A stretch of 6,357 nt of DNA, taken from contig CAMNBY010000211.1 in assembly GCA_946533615.1 (NCBI GenBank), positions 1 to 6,357 on the forward strand. The letters run 5' to 3'. Of this stretch, positions 1 to 6,345 are shown piece after piece. Position 1 is the stretch's first letter, and each line of letters opens with the position of its first letter. The notes below the pieces were generated by a model, which made no database searches, was not told the DNA's origin, and saw only the letters and a program-made list of their open reading frames with translations. A program made the translations under genes and the position numbers. Source of the stretch: an uncultured Clostridia bacterium (GTDB lineage Bacteria; Bacillota; Clostridia; Oscillospirales; Ruminococcaceae).

Positions 1-122
1 AGATTGCCTATATTCGACGCAGGAAGGCTGACGCCTTTCAAGGAGAATTTGGGTAATATGACGGAAAATATGCAGGCAGATAGCGTGCAAAAGCGTTAGC
101 CGGTGGTTGTGCGGTGTTGCCT
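1..122. other. spacer downstream of cca, possible fragment of a dispersed repeat
   Basis: No convincing gene is seen here. On the plus strand there is a 7-bp hairpin with a TGAC loop (22-39, one G-T pair), then AAGGAG at 40-45 and an ATG at 58 opening a 13-codon frame that ends in TAG at 97-99. The same frame is open back to the left edge, so a gene end entering from outside cannot be excluded. The word AGCGTGCAAAA (82-92) recurs at 1483-1493 in the cca leader, same orientation, within a 15-of-18 match. The sequence has the feel of intergenic repeats of Ruminococcus-type genomes, but I cannot verify that. No intrinsic terminator for cca is visible. Confidence 0.35.
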
Positions 123-1457
123 TTATCTGATCCTGTCCTTGGCGTAGTCCATCAATTCCTGCTTGTTGTTTTCAAGCTTGTCATCGACAACAAGATCAAG
201 CAGGCGCTGGAGCATTGCACCGATCTGCCGTCCCGTATAGCCGATGGAGATCATGTCCTTGCCGTCAACTGCGAGGTCGCAGAGCTTGAGGCAGCTGTTA
301 TCGTTATTGACATTTATGGCTATCATGCCAAGCTCCTCAAGCTGGGAGAGCTTCTCCTCGCGCATATACTCGCTCTGAGCCATAGTATCGGCGCGGCGGA
401 CTTCAAGATAATCCATAAAGAAATCGAAGTCGTACTTGGACATGAAGCGCTTGACGTTCTTGCGGGCGACAGGTATGCGGTTATCGTGCTCGAGCACAAG
501 GTTGCGGACGTACTCGATAGTCGCGTTATCAGAGCGAAAGCGGTAAAGGATCTCAGTGAGCAGCTCGGCGGACTTCATCGGGTGACCCTTGAAGTGGCCG
601 TTGCCCTCTTCATCAAAACGAGCCATTGCGGGCTTACCGATATCGTGGAAGAGCATAGCGAGCCTGATGCGGACGTCCTGTCGGCTGTTGTCAACAGCAA
701 CGCAGATGTGCTCCCAGACGTCATAGCAGTGGTGGACGTTGTGCTGGTCGAAGCCGAAGCAGCTCTCGATCTCGGGCATTATCGCACCGAAGACCTCTTT
801 GTATTCAAGCAGTATCTTTCCTGCGTTCTTGCCGCAGACCAGCTTTTTGAGCTCGGCAAATATACGCTCGCCCGAGATATACTCCAGCAGGAACTTTTTT
901 TCGCGGAGAGCGGCGGCGGTTTTTTCTTCGATCTCGAAGCCGAGAACAGAGGCGAACCTGAGCGCCCGCAGGATACGGAGGGCGTCTTCGTCGAAACGTT
1001 CGGCAGGATCGCCGACGCAGCGAATGATCTTGTTTTTAAGATCCTCGGTGCCGCCGAACATATCGGTAATGGCGCCCGAGCCGTCGCAGCAGATGGCGTT
1101 CATAGTAAAGTCACGCCTGGAAATATCGCCCGAGAGGTCGCGTATGAACTCGACACTAACGGGTCTGCGGTGGGCAGCATACTCACCTTCGGTGCGATAG
1201 GTGGTGATCTCCACGGGATTGCGGTCGATCAGAACGGTGATCGTCCCGTGCTTGATACCTGTGTCTATCGTCCTAAGGTCGGCGAAGACCTGCTTCATCT
1301 CGTCGGGTGTGGCGTCAGTGCAGAGATCCCAGTCATCGGGTTCGCGGCCCATAAGCGTATCTCTTACGCAGCCGCCGACGCAATAGCCCTCGAAGCCCGC
1401 TTCGTTCAGCATATTTATCGCCTTTGCGGCATATTCGGGTATATTCAAATATATCAT
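123..1457 (-). CDS. cca: CCA-adding tRNA nucleotidyltransferase with HD domain
   Basis: The enzyme adds or repairs the 3'-terminal CCA of tRNAs in the cytoplasm from CTP and ATP. The 444-aa product has the class II order: GGCVRD at residues 28-33, the metal-binding pair D42/D44 in DDWDLCTDA, a flexible-loop segment around 86-100, RRDFTMNAI at 114-122, and the nucleotide-templating EDALR at 157-161 followed by RALRFA. An HD domain follows, with H243, H271-D272 in MLFHDIGKPA, and EHD at 323-325. The loop segment is intact, and known CC-only enzymes lack it, so a full CCA-adding activity is likely. Length suits the clostridial HD-bearing form. It has its own promoter at 1509-1538. The ATG used here directly abuts the only SD-like run (GGGGG), with no spacing. 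A TTG at 1448 lies 9 bases from that run and gives an N-terminus MNIPEYAAKA that looks more typical, so the protein may really be 441 aa. Confidence 0.96.
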   Translation of the reverse strand: MIYLNIPEYAAKAINMLNEAGFEGYCVGGCVRDTLMGREPDDWDLCTDATPDEMKQVFADLRTIDTGIKHGTITVLIDRNPVEITTYRTEGEYAAHRRPVSVEFIRDLSGDISRRDFTMNAICCDGSGAITDMFGGTEDLKNKIIRCVGDPAERFDEDALRILRALRFASVLGFEIEEKTAAALREKKFLLEYISGERIFAELKKLVCGKNAGKILLEYKEVFGAIMPEIESCFGFDQHNVHHCYDVWEHICVAVDNSRQDVRIRLAMLFHDIGKPAMARFDEEGNGHFKGHPMKSAELLTEILYRFRSDNATIEYVRNLVLEHDNRIPVARKNVKRFMSKYDFDFFMDYLEVRRADTMAQSEYMREEKLSQLEELGMIAINVNNDNSCLKLCDLAVDGKDMISIGYTGRQIGAMLQRLLDLVVDDKLENNKQELMDYAKDRIR

Positions 1458-1463
1458 CCCCCT
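1458..1463 (-). promoter_or_regulatory. SD-like run deciding the cca start
   Basis: AGGGGG directly abuts the ATG at 1457 and is 9 bases from a TTG at 1448 in the same frame. The spacing suits the TTG, so this site is the main argument for a 441-aa protein starting at 1448. Confidence 0.45.
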
Positions 1464-1466
1464 ACA

Positions 1467-1485
1467 GCTGTCAAAAGCTGACAGC
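1467..1485 (-). promoter_or_regulatory. hairpin in the 5' leader of cca
   Basis: A perfect 7-bp inverted repeat, GCTGTCA and TGACAGC, encloses a 5-base loop (GCTTT on the minus strand). It lies between the predicted transcription start and the GGGGG run next to the cca start. No T-run follows, so it is not a standard terminator. It could position ribosomes or stabilise the mRNA; that is inference. Confidence 0.5.
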
Positions 1486-1508
1486 GTGCAAAATAATTCG
1501 CTAATATA

Positions 1509-1538
1509 ATTATACTATTTTTATCAGTAATGTGTCAA
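1509..1538 (-). promoter_or_regulatory. sigma-A promoter for cca
   Basis: On the minus strand a perfect TTGACA (1533-1538) is followed after 18 bases by a perfect TATAAT (1509-1514). Initiation is expected near 1502, so the cca leader would be about 45 bases. The -35 box begins 16 bases beyond the alpha-galactosidase stop codon. A second TTGAC copy at 1542-1546 sits just upstream of the -35 element, giving TTGAC-CCC-TTGAC; its meaning is unknown. Confidence 0.8.
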
Positions 1539-1554
1539 GGGGTCAATGAAGATT

Positions 1555-3702
1555 TTACTCGATCTCTATCAGCCTTGCGGTATACTCTTCAAGGCTTACG
1601 GTCAATGCGCCGTCGGAGAGGCTGAGCTCGTTCTTTGCAAAGGAGGGATATATTATCCTTGCGTCGGCGGCCTTGCCTTTCAAAAAGCCGATTGGCAGAG
1701 TGCAGCGGCTCTGGCTGCCCTCACGGCGCCAAACAGCAAGATAAGTCTTCTTTCCGTCGGCGGAGCGCAGGCCGAGGACTGTCCACTCGTCCGAGAAACA
1801 CGAGAGCCCGAGAGGCCAGAACGGCACAGCTTCACGGATATCCGAGCGGATCTTCCTGTAAACGCCAAGCGCCTCCTTGACCAGCTCCCTGCGTTCAGGG
1901 GAGATCTGTGCGAGATGTCCGCTCTGGTGTATGCGCAGCAGCATGGAGTTGACCATGTTGAAAACGTCCTCTTCCCTGCCGCCCGAGGACAGCGGATAGC
2001 TCCACACTGCGGCCTGCTCGGGAGTTACGGCTGTCGGGGCGTTTGCGGCGATGGTGCAGTATTTGCGGTAATCGTCCTGATCGGAGGTCGATTGTATCGA
2101 ATAGCGTGAGAGCATGGCGTAGTCCATTCTCAGGCCGCCTGAGGAGCAGTTTTCGATTACAAGCTTCGGGTGACGCTTGAACACGCCGTCAAGCCAGTCA
2201 AGATATGCGCGTTCGTGGCCGAGCATACCGTCGCCTGCGCTGTCGGCGTCGGTCTCTGTGCCGATGCCGGGCTCGATGTTGTAATCCATCTTGATGTAAC
2301 CGATCTTGTAGTCTCTAACAAGGCGGTCGATCACCTCGTCTGCGTGAGCGCGGACAGCAGGATTACGGAAATCCAACTGGTAGCGCGAGCGGTCATAGAC
2401 GCGCTTTCCGTGCCTTTTGAAGAACCAGCTGTCATCTGCCACGGTGTCGAGCAGCGGGCAGTTTATACCCATTACCTCTATTTCGAGCCAGAGCCCCGGG
2501 ATAAGCCCCTTGCTTCGGGCGTATTCAGCCACAGGAGCGATATCGTCGGGGAAACGGAGCTTGGAGGTCTTCCACTCTCCGACCTCGTCCCACCATTTGC
2601 CGTCGGCATACCAGCCGGCATCAATGCAGAAATACTCGCAGCCGACCTCGGCGGCGGCATCGATCAGCGGATACTCCTTCTCTGCCGTGGGGTCGCCCCA
2701 GAGACAGTTCATATAGTCGTTGAAGATAACAGGCAGGCGTTCATTATCCGAATTTCGGCGGCGGATAAGCCTGCGGTAGCGGGTCAGCTCGCCCATAGCG
2801 GTATCAAAGGCGGGCAGGCCGTCACTTCCCGTTACGCTGCCGACCGCACAGGGAACAGAAGTAAAGCTCTCCTGCGGGGCAAGTACACGGCACCAATGTG
2901 ACTCGATCTCGCTGGGGCCTGAGATCTGCAAATAAAGATGCCCCTCCTGATCCGAGATCTCCCAGTGCCACGAGCCGTTATGCTCGATCTGCCAGAAAAG
3001 AGCCGTGCCTGCCTCGGTGTTTTCAAGCACGCCCATGGGGATATACTCCTTCGCCGACCAGTTGCCAACGTTCGTGACGCCGAAGACCTTGGAGGAATGC
3101 TGGAACTCCGTCGGCTGCGACTGCTCGATGCCGAGCTCGGGGAGGGTGTGGCTTGTCCACTGGACCTCGCGCTGCCAGGAATTATGGCAGACCCTCACCA
3201 GCATTTTTTTGTCCTGCGGCAGGCGGCCTTCCTTTTCGACGCCGTTGAGGTTGAAGCTTGAAACATATTCCAGGGTCTGCGGCTCGGTACCGAGGTTTGT
3301 GACGACCGTCCAGCAGCGAACGACCGAAACGCCGTTATAGAACTGATAGTGTGAAACGGTCTCGATGCCTGTCTCTTCGTCAAAGCAGGTGATCTCAAGC
3401 TTTCGGCCGAGCTGGTTGCCCGTATCCTTGAAATCCTTGAGCTTCATGCGGTAGCCCGGGGCGGTTATGATATACTTGTTCCCGTGACGCTCCAGCGGCC
3501 TGTCAAGCCCCGATACATTGACCTCTACGGGGCGGAAGCTCTGTGTTCTGTCGAAAAGAGCCCACCCCTTTTCCTTGCATACAGGGTCAAGATCATCTTC
3601 GTTGAACTGCACCGCCGAAAAATGGAGCAGCTTGATCTCGTTGTCGGCGTTGACCTCAAAGACAAGATAGAGGCCGTTTTCAAATATCTCAATATGCTTC
3701 AT
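1555..3702 (-). CDS. alpha-galactosidase, glycoside hydrolase family 36 type
   Basis: This is a retaining enzyme predicted to release terminal alpha-galactose from raffinose-type sugars or galactomannan fragments. The 715 residues fit the usual GH36 size: an N-terminal beta-sandwich (about 1-310), a (beta/alpha)8 barrel (about 320-620) and a C-terminal beta domain. The barrel shows CIDAGWY near 359-365, GLWLEIEVMG near 403-412, the nucleophile Asp473 in KMDYN, the C-x-x-G-x-x-R substrate motif (C519, G522, R525), and the acid/base Asp541 in STSDQDD. KMDYN and SDQDD differ from the classical KWDMN and SDNTD but keep both catalytic Asp residues, which places it in a divergent subgroup. There is no signal peptide, so it should act on imported sugars in the cytoplasm; no transporter is in the window. 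The start was set at ATG 3702, with AAGGAG 7 bases upstream. An in-frame TTG at 3720 would add six residues but lacks a comparable site. It lies 21 bases after the 212-aa membrane protein gene and is probably the last gene of that operon. The exact linkage and substrate are inferred. Confidence 0.92.
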   Translation of the reverse strand: MKHIEIFENGLYLVFEVNADNEIKLLHFSAVQFNEDDLDPVCKEKGWALFDRTQSFRPVEVNVSGLDRPLERHGNKYIITAPGYRMKLKDFKDTGNQLGRKLEITCFDEETGIETVSHYQFYNGVSVVRCWTVVTNLGTEPQTLEYVSSFNLNGVEKEGRLPQDKKMLVRVCHNSWQREVQWTSHTLPELGIEQSQPTEFQHSSKVFGVTNVGNWSAKEYIPMGVLENTEAGTALFWQIEHNGSWHWEISDQEGHLYLQISGPSEIESHWCRVLAPQESFTSVPCAVGSVTGSDGLPAFDTAMGELTRYRRLIRRRNSDNERLPVIFNDYMNCLWGDPTAEKEYPLIDAAAEVGCEYFCIDAGWYADGKWWDEVGEWKTSKLRFPDDIAPVAEYARSKGLIPGLWLEIEVMGINCPLLDTVADDSWFFKRHGKRVYDRSRYQLDFRNPAVRAHADEVIDRLVRDYKIGYIKMDYNIEPGIGTETDADSAGDGMLGHERAYLDWLDGVFKRHPKLVIENCSSGGLRMDYAMLSRYSIQSTSDQDDYRKYCTIAANAPTAVTPEQAAVWSYPLSSGGREEDVFNMVNSMLLRIHQSGHLAQISPERRELVKEALGVYRKIRSDIREAVPFWPLGLSCFSDEWTVLGLRSADGKKTYLAVWRREGSQSRCTLPIGFLKGKAADARIIYPSFAKNELSLSDGALTVSLEEYTARLIEIE

Positions 3703-3709
3703 GTTATAA

Positions 3710-3715
3710 CTCCTT
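3710..3715 (-). promoter_or_regulatory. ribosome binding site of the alpha-galactosidase gene
   Basis: AAGGAG lies 7 bases before the ATG at 3702. This decides the start in favour of 3702 over the in-frame TTG at 3720, because the site lies inside the extra six codons that TTG would add. Confidence 0.78.
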
Positions 3716-3723
3716 GACAACCA

Positions 3724-4362
3724 TCAGAAAAGAATCGGGATATGCGGAAGGCTGAGCTTGCGGCCTCCAAAGATAAGGAATGCGAACAGCGCCGCCCAGA
3801 TAGCAAGGGCAAGATAGGGCTCGCCCCTGAGGAGCTGCTTGCGGTTCGCGACAAAGAACAGCACCAGCGAAAGCGCCAGCAGAAAAACAACAAGGCGGCA
3901 GTCTGCGGCCGAAAGGTCTAACCAGCTGTGCTCGCGGGCGTGGAAGTATATCAGCCTGTTGACCGCTCCCGCTCCGATGAAAGCAGGGACAAGGCTGCAC
4001 CCCAAAGCCGAACGCAGCGGTTCGCTGTGAGTCGAGAGCAAGCATGTGGCAAAGAGCGCCAGCCCGAAAACAAAGGCACCGCCGATAAGGTGATCTCTTG
4101 TGTAGCCGAAGCGGTATTTCTCGTCGATTATCAGGACGAGCATCACCGTCGGAGCGCCGAAGGTGAACAGGCTAGTGGCAAAGCGCTGAGTGGTGTTCTC
4201 GGCGAGCTCTGTCCCGAAGAGATAACCCGCAGCCAGCAGCACAGGCACAACAGTATAACGGTTGAACCATGCGCCCGACGCCCTCCCGTAGAGAGCAGTA
4301 ATCAGCCCTGCAAGTGCAGCGCAGGACAAAAGCGCGATAAGCAATCTTTTTTTAGCTTTCAT
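3724..4362 (-). CDS. polytopic membrane protein of unknown function
   Basis: I do not recognise this 212-aa protein. It is strongly hydrophobic and Ala/Leu-rich, with about six or seven likely membrane segments, near residues 7-24, 37-50, 63-80, 92-109, 117-138, 155-172 and 180-198. The N-terminus MKAKKR is basic, so that end is probably cytoplasmic. Short polar loops contain a few charged residues, such as DEKYRFGYTRD at 80-90 and YFHAREHSWLD at 139-149. I see no transporter, sensor, protease or enzyme motif. The start ATG has an AAGAGG-type site 8 bases upstream that begins in the stop codon of the 235-aa gene, only 12 bases away, which implies coupled translation. The gene is followed 21 bases later by the alpha-galactosidase gene. 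A role in sugar uptake is conceivable from that position, but nothing in the sequence supports it. The reading frame is confident, the function unknown. Confidence 0.82.
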   Translation of the reverse strand: MKAKKRLLIALLSCAALAGLITALYGRASGAWFNRYTVVPVLLAAGYLFGTELAENTTQRFATSLFTFGAPTVMLVLIIDEKYRFGYTRDHLIGGAFVFGLALFATCLLSTHSEPLRSALGCSLVPAFIGAGAVNRLIYFHAREHSWLDLSAADCRLVVFLLALSLVLFFVANRKQLLRGEPYLALAIWAALFAFLIFGGRKLSLPHIPILF

Positions 4363-4370
4363 ATCATCAA

Positions 4371-4376
4371 CCTCTT
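4371..4376 (-). promoter_or_regulatory. ribosome binding site of the 212-aa membrane protein gene, overlapping the upstream stop
   Basis: AAGAGG begins in the TAA stop of the 235-aa gene and lies 8 bases before the ATG at 4362. It is weaker than the site at 5088-5096. The layout, with a site built on the stop codon and a 12-base gap, is the same. Confidence 0.6.
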
Positions 4377-5082
4377 AAAGTGTAATATTTCGTTTCCGAG
4401 AATCAGGAACAGACTTGGGCGTGTTGTCTTTCTTCCAGCGACTCGCGACCTGCGCAGCACCGCCAACATACTTGGGCGGCGCCTGAAAGCAGAGACCCTT
4501 TTCCGCTCCCGAGTCCGAGGAAACATAGGAAACAGCGAGGAAATATTGCTCGTTGACTTCTGTTATCTCCTTAGTCCCGCCCATGAAAAGCGCTCCGAGA
4601 GCGCCGAACATAAGGCCACCTGCGATGGCTCCCGAGGCGTTGTCAACATAATGCTTCCGCACCTGGCTGAGATCCATAAACGATATATCAGTGATATTGG
4701 AAGCGGGAATGTTGAATCGCGCAGAAGCACATTCTACGATCAGTCCGCCGCGGTTCAGGTAAACGTGGCAATCCGTCTGAGCAGGCACGCTAAGCCCCGA
4801 GAGATGCAGAAGACCTTCGGCATCGGCAAGGCAATCCATTTCCTCTTTCTTCTCCATTTCGTTAAGGACTCGGGCATTATAAGGGGAAGAATAGCCTGCA
4901 ATAAACAGAGCAATCATTGACCCAATGAACATCAGTACGATGGAATCAGGGGGCAGATCAGGTAATAGAGTAGGCTGCCGATGGAAGATCCGATCTAAAA
5001 GCAGACAGATCAGTATTATCAGAGTCAGGACAGAGATAATAAACACACAGAGTCTGGACTTTGGATAGCGCCTGTCGCGCAT
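4375..5082 (-). CDS. membrane-anchored protein, possible PH-like soluble domain
   Basis: No specific family assignment is certain for this 235-aa protein. A basic N-terminus (MRDRRYPKSR) is followed by two membrane segments near residues 11-29 and 47-64, then a charged linker (EMEKKEE, 75-81). The tail from about 90 onward looks beta-rich: LVVE-like strands around 105-118, NIPASNITDISF at 124-135, a Gly/Ala-rich hydrophobic insert at 149-169, and another strand pair around 180-200. Short beta strands interrupted by a Gly-rich hydrophobic hairpin resemble bacterial PH/GRAM-like domains that often occur beside SHOCT motifs; this resemblance is my inference, and no SHOCT motif is visible. The C-terminus is basic. 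The start is secure: AAGGAGGTG, matching the full anti-SD core, ends 5 bases before the ATG and its first bases belong to the coaBC stop codon. The flanking genes are coaBC and the 212-aa membrane protein gene. Confidence 0.82.
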   Translation of the reverse strand: MRDRRYPKSRLCVFIISVLTLIILICLLLDRIFHRQPTLLPDLPPDSIVLMFIGSMIALFIAGYSSPYNARVLNEMEKKEEMDCLADAEGLLHLSGLSVPAQTDCHVYLNRGGLIVECASARFNIPASNITDISFMDLSQVRKHYVDNASGAIAGGLMFGALGALFMGGTKEITEVNEQYFLAVSYVSSDSGAEKGLCFQAPPKYVGGAAQVASRWKKDNTPKSVPDSRKRNITL

Positions 5083-5087
5083 AAGAG

Positions 5088-5096
5088 CACCTCCTT
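5088..5096 (-). promoter_or_regulatory. full-length ribosome binding site of the 235-aa protein gene, overlapping the coaBC stop
   Basis: AAGGAGGTG is a complete match to the anti-SD core CACCTCCTT of 16S rRNA. Its first two A residues are the last two bases of the coaBC TAA stop. GGAGG is 7 bases from the ATG at 5082. The overlap suggests that ribosomes ending coaBC expose or reuse this site. Confidence 0.8.
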
Positions 5097-6282
5097 AGAG
5101 AGTGAGCAGCTTGTCGAGCACACGATGAGCGGCCTCGTCCTTGGTCATCAGCGGCAGCTCGTCGGCGCCGTCGCCTGTGATAAGGGTGATAACGTTTGTG
5201 TCAACGCCGAAGCCTGCACCTGCTGTGCGCAGGCTGTTGGCGCAGATCATATCACAGTTCTTTGAGGCCAGCTTTTTCCGGGAATTTTCGAGCACATTGT
5301 CGGTCTCCATCGAGAATCCGCAGATCAGCTGTCCCTCGCGCTTGTTCTCGCCGAGAGACTTGAGGATATCCTTTGTTCGGCGGAGAGGAATGCTCATATC
5401 GCTGTCGCTCTTTTTGATCTTGCTGTCGGCGGTAGTCTCGGGGGTGTAATCGGCAACCGCTGCCGCCTTGATTATTATATCCTGCTCGGCTGCTCGCGAG
5501 GTCACTTCGTTGTACATATCCTCGGCGGTCATTATCCTGACGACCTGACAGAAACGCGGCATCTCTGCCTCGGCGTGTCCGCAGACGAGAGTTACCTCGG
5601 CTCCCCTTCTGGCTGCTGCTCGGGCGATAGCTATGCCCATCTTGCCTGAAGAGTGGTTGGTGATAAAACGGACAGGGTCGATGGGCTCTCTTGTGGCGCC
5701 TGCGGTGACAAGCACCTTTTTGCCCGCAAGGTCTTTTTCAAAGGCTATCTCCTGTATCACATGATCGACAAGCACCTCTTCGTCGGGCAGGCGGCCGTCG
5801 CCGATGTCGCCGTTTGCGAGCATACCATTGTCGGGGGTGATGATGCCGTAGCCGTATGCGGCAAGCTTCTTTATGTTATCCTCGACTATCGGATTGTGGA
5901 GCATATTATGATTCATTGCGGGAGCCACAAGCTTTTTGCAGGGGCAGGCCATAACGGTGGTCGTCAGCATATCGTCTGCTATCCCGCAGGCGATCTTACC
6001 GATGACATTAGCTGAGGCAGGAGCTATAAGCACAACATCGGCGGCCTTTGCAAGCGCAACGTGCTCGACACTGTACTGGAAGTTCCTGTCGAAGGTGTCG
6101 ATAAGGCACTTGTGGTTCGTCAGTGTTTCAAAGGTCACGGGGTTGATGAACTCCGTAGCGTTGCGGGTCATAAGCACCTGAACATCGGCGCCAAGCTTTT
6201 TCAGCATTCTGGCAACGTTTGCCATTTTATAAGCTGCGATCGACCCTGTCACCGCAAGCACAACAGTTTTTCCTTTAAGCAT
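5095..6282 (-). CDS. coaBC: bifunctional phosphopantothenoylcysteine decarboxylase/phosphopantothenate-cysteine ligase
   Basis: This cytoplasmic FMN enzyme catalyses two CoA steps: CTP-dependent ligation of 4'-phosphopantothenate to cysteine (CoaB), then decarboxylation to 4'-phosphopantetheine (CoaC). The 395 aa match the usual fused length. The CoaC half (about 1-185) shows GSIAAYK at 13-19, the active-site His74 in [14 protein letters not shown] at 88-96 and PAMNHNM at 121-127. The CoaB half (about 188-395) shows [23 protein letters not shown] at 209-216, KAAAVADY at 272-279 and the KIKK lysines at 288-291. Two CoaC positions are unusual: residue 157 is Asn (AAC at 5812-5814) where the family's catalytic Cys (Cys158 in E. 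coli) is expected, and Leu128 stands where the PxMNxxMW motif has Trp. The start is supported by GGAGGG 7 bases upstream and a promoter at 6317-6345. It is the first gene of the presumed four-gene operon; its stop codon forms part of the next gene's ribosome binding site. Confidence 0.96.
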   Translation of the reverse strand: MLKGKTVVLAVTGSIAAYKMANVARMLKKLGADVQVLMTRNATEFINPVTFETLTNHKCLIDTFDRNFQYSVEHVALAKAADVVLIAPASANVIGKIACGIADDMLTTTVMACPCKKLVAPAMNHNMLHNPIVEDNIKKLAAYGYGIITPDNGMLANGDIGDGRLPDEEVLVDHVIQEIAFEKDLAGKKVLVTAGATREPIDPVRFITNHSSGKMGIAIARAAARRGAEVTLVCGHAEAEMPRFCQVVRIMTAEDMYNEVTSRAAEQDIIIKAAAVADYTPETTADSKIKKSDSDMSIPLRRTKDILKSLGENKREGQLICGFSMETDNVLENSRKKLASKNCDMICANSLRTAGAGFGVDTNVITLITGDGADELPLMTKDEAAHRVLDKLLTL

Positions 6283-6289
6283 TCAGCAT

Positions 6290-6295
6290 CCCTCC
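6290..6295 (-). promoter_or_regulatory. ribosome binding site of coaBC
   Basis: GGAGGG on the minus strand lies 7 bases before the ATG at 6282, which fixes the coaBC start. Another ATG directly after this site (ATGCTGA) is too close and runs straight into the out-of-frame TGA. Confidence 0.75.
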
Positions 6296-6316
6296 GCGGA
6301 TATAATTATTCAGTTT

Positions 6317-6345
6317 ATTATATCATATTTTTTGCCAAATGTAAA
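6317..6345 (-). promoter_or_regulatory. sigma-A promoter for the coaBC operon
   Basis: On the minus strand TTTACA (6340-6345) is separated by exactly 17 bases from a perfect TATAAT (6317-6322). Initiation is expected near 6310, giving a leader of roughly 28 bases before the coaBC ATG at 6282. No operator or riboswitch-like structure is evident in that short leader. An 8-base palindrome TCCGCGGA (6293-6300) overlaps the ribosome binding site but is too short to interpret. Confidence 0.8.

Noticed and set aside
22..39. Hairpin as a bidirectional terminator after cca
   Set aside because: It pairs well only in plus-strand RNA (a G-T pair there becomes an A-C mismatch on the other strand), and neither side has a T-run.
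114..1481. A 455-codon open frame on the plus strand covering all of cca
   Set aside because: Its codons are in exact register with cca codons, so it stays open simply because cca avoids TTA, CTA and TCA. It has no ribosome binding site and its protein shows no family motif, while the minus strand has complete CCA-enzyme motifs.
1458..1554. Intrinsic terminator for the alpha-galactosidase operon
   Set aside because: The only stable hairpin (1467-1485) lies downstream of the cca promoter and has no T-run after it, so it is better read as a cca leader element.
1546..2901. Plus-strand open frames of 187 and 243 codons within the alpha-galactosidase gene
   Set aside because: They are in antisense register with a gene that has clear catalytic motifs. 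There is no start signal or recognisable product.
3928..4920. A 330-codon plus-strand frame spanning both membrane-protein genes
   Set aside because: It is again in codon register with the two minus-strand genes, which happen to share a frame. The product is a polar, motif-free shadow, and the minus-strand genes have good starts and ribosome binding sites.
5653..6015. A 120-codon plus-strand frame inside coaBC
   Set aside because: It is an antisense-register shadow of a well-supported gene.
6293..6300. Palindrome TCCGCGGA as a repressor operator over the coaBC ribosome binding site
   Set aside because: Eight bases is too short, and the symmetry does not extend into the flanks, so chance is the simpler explanation.
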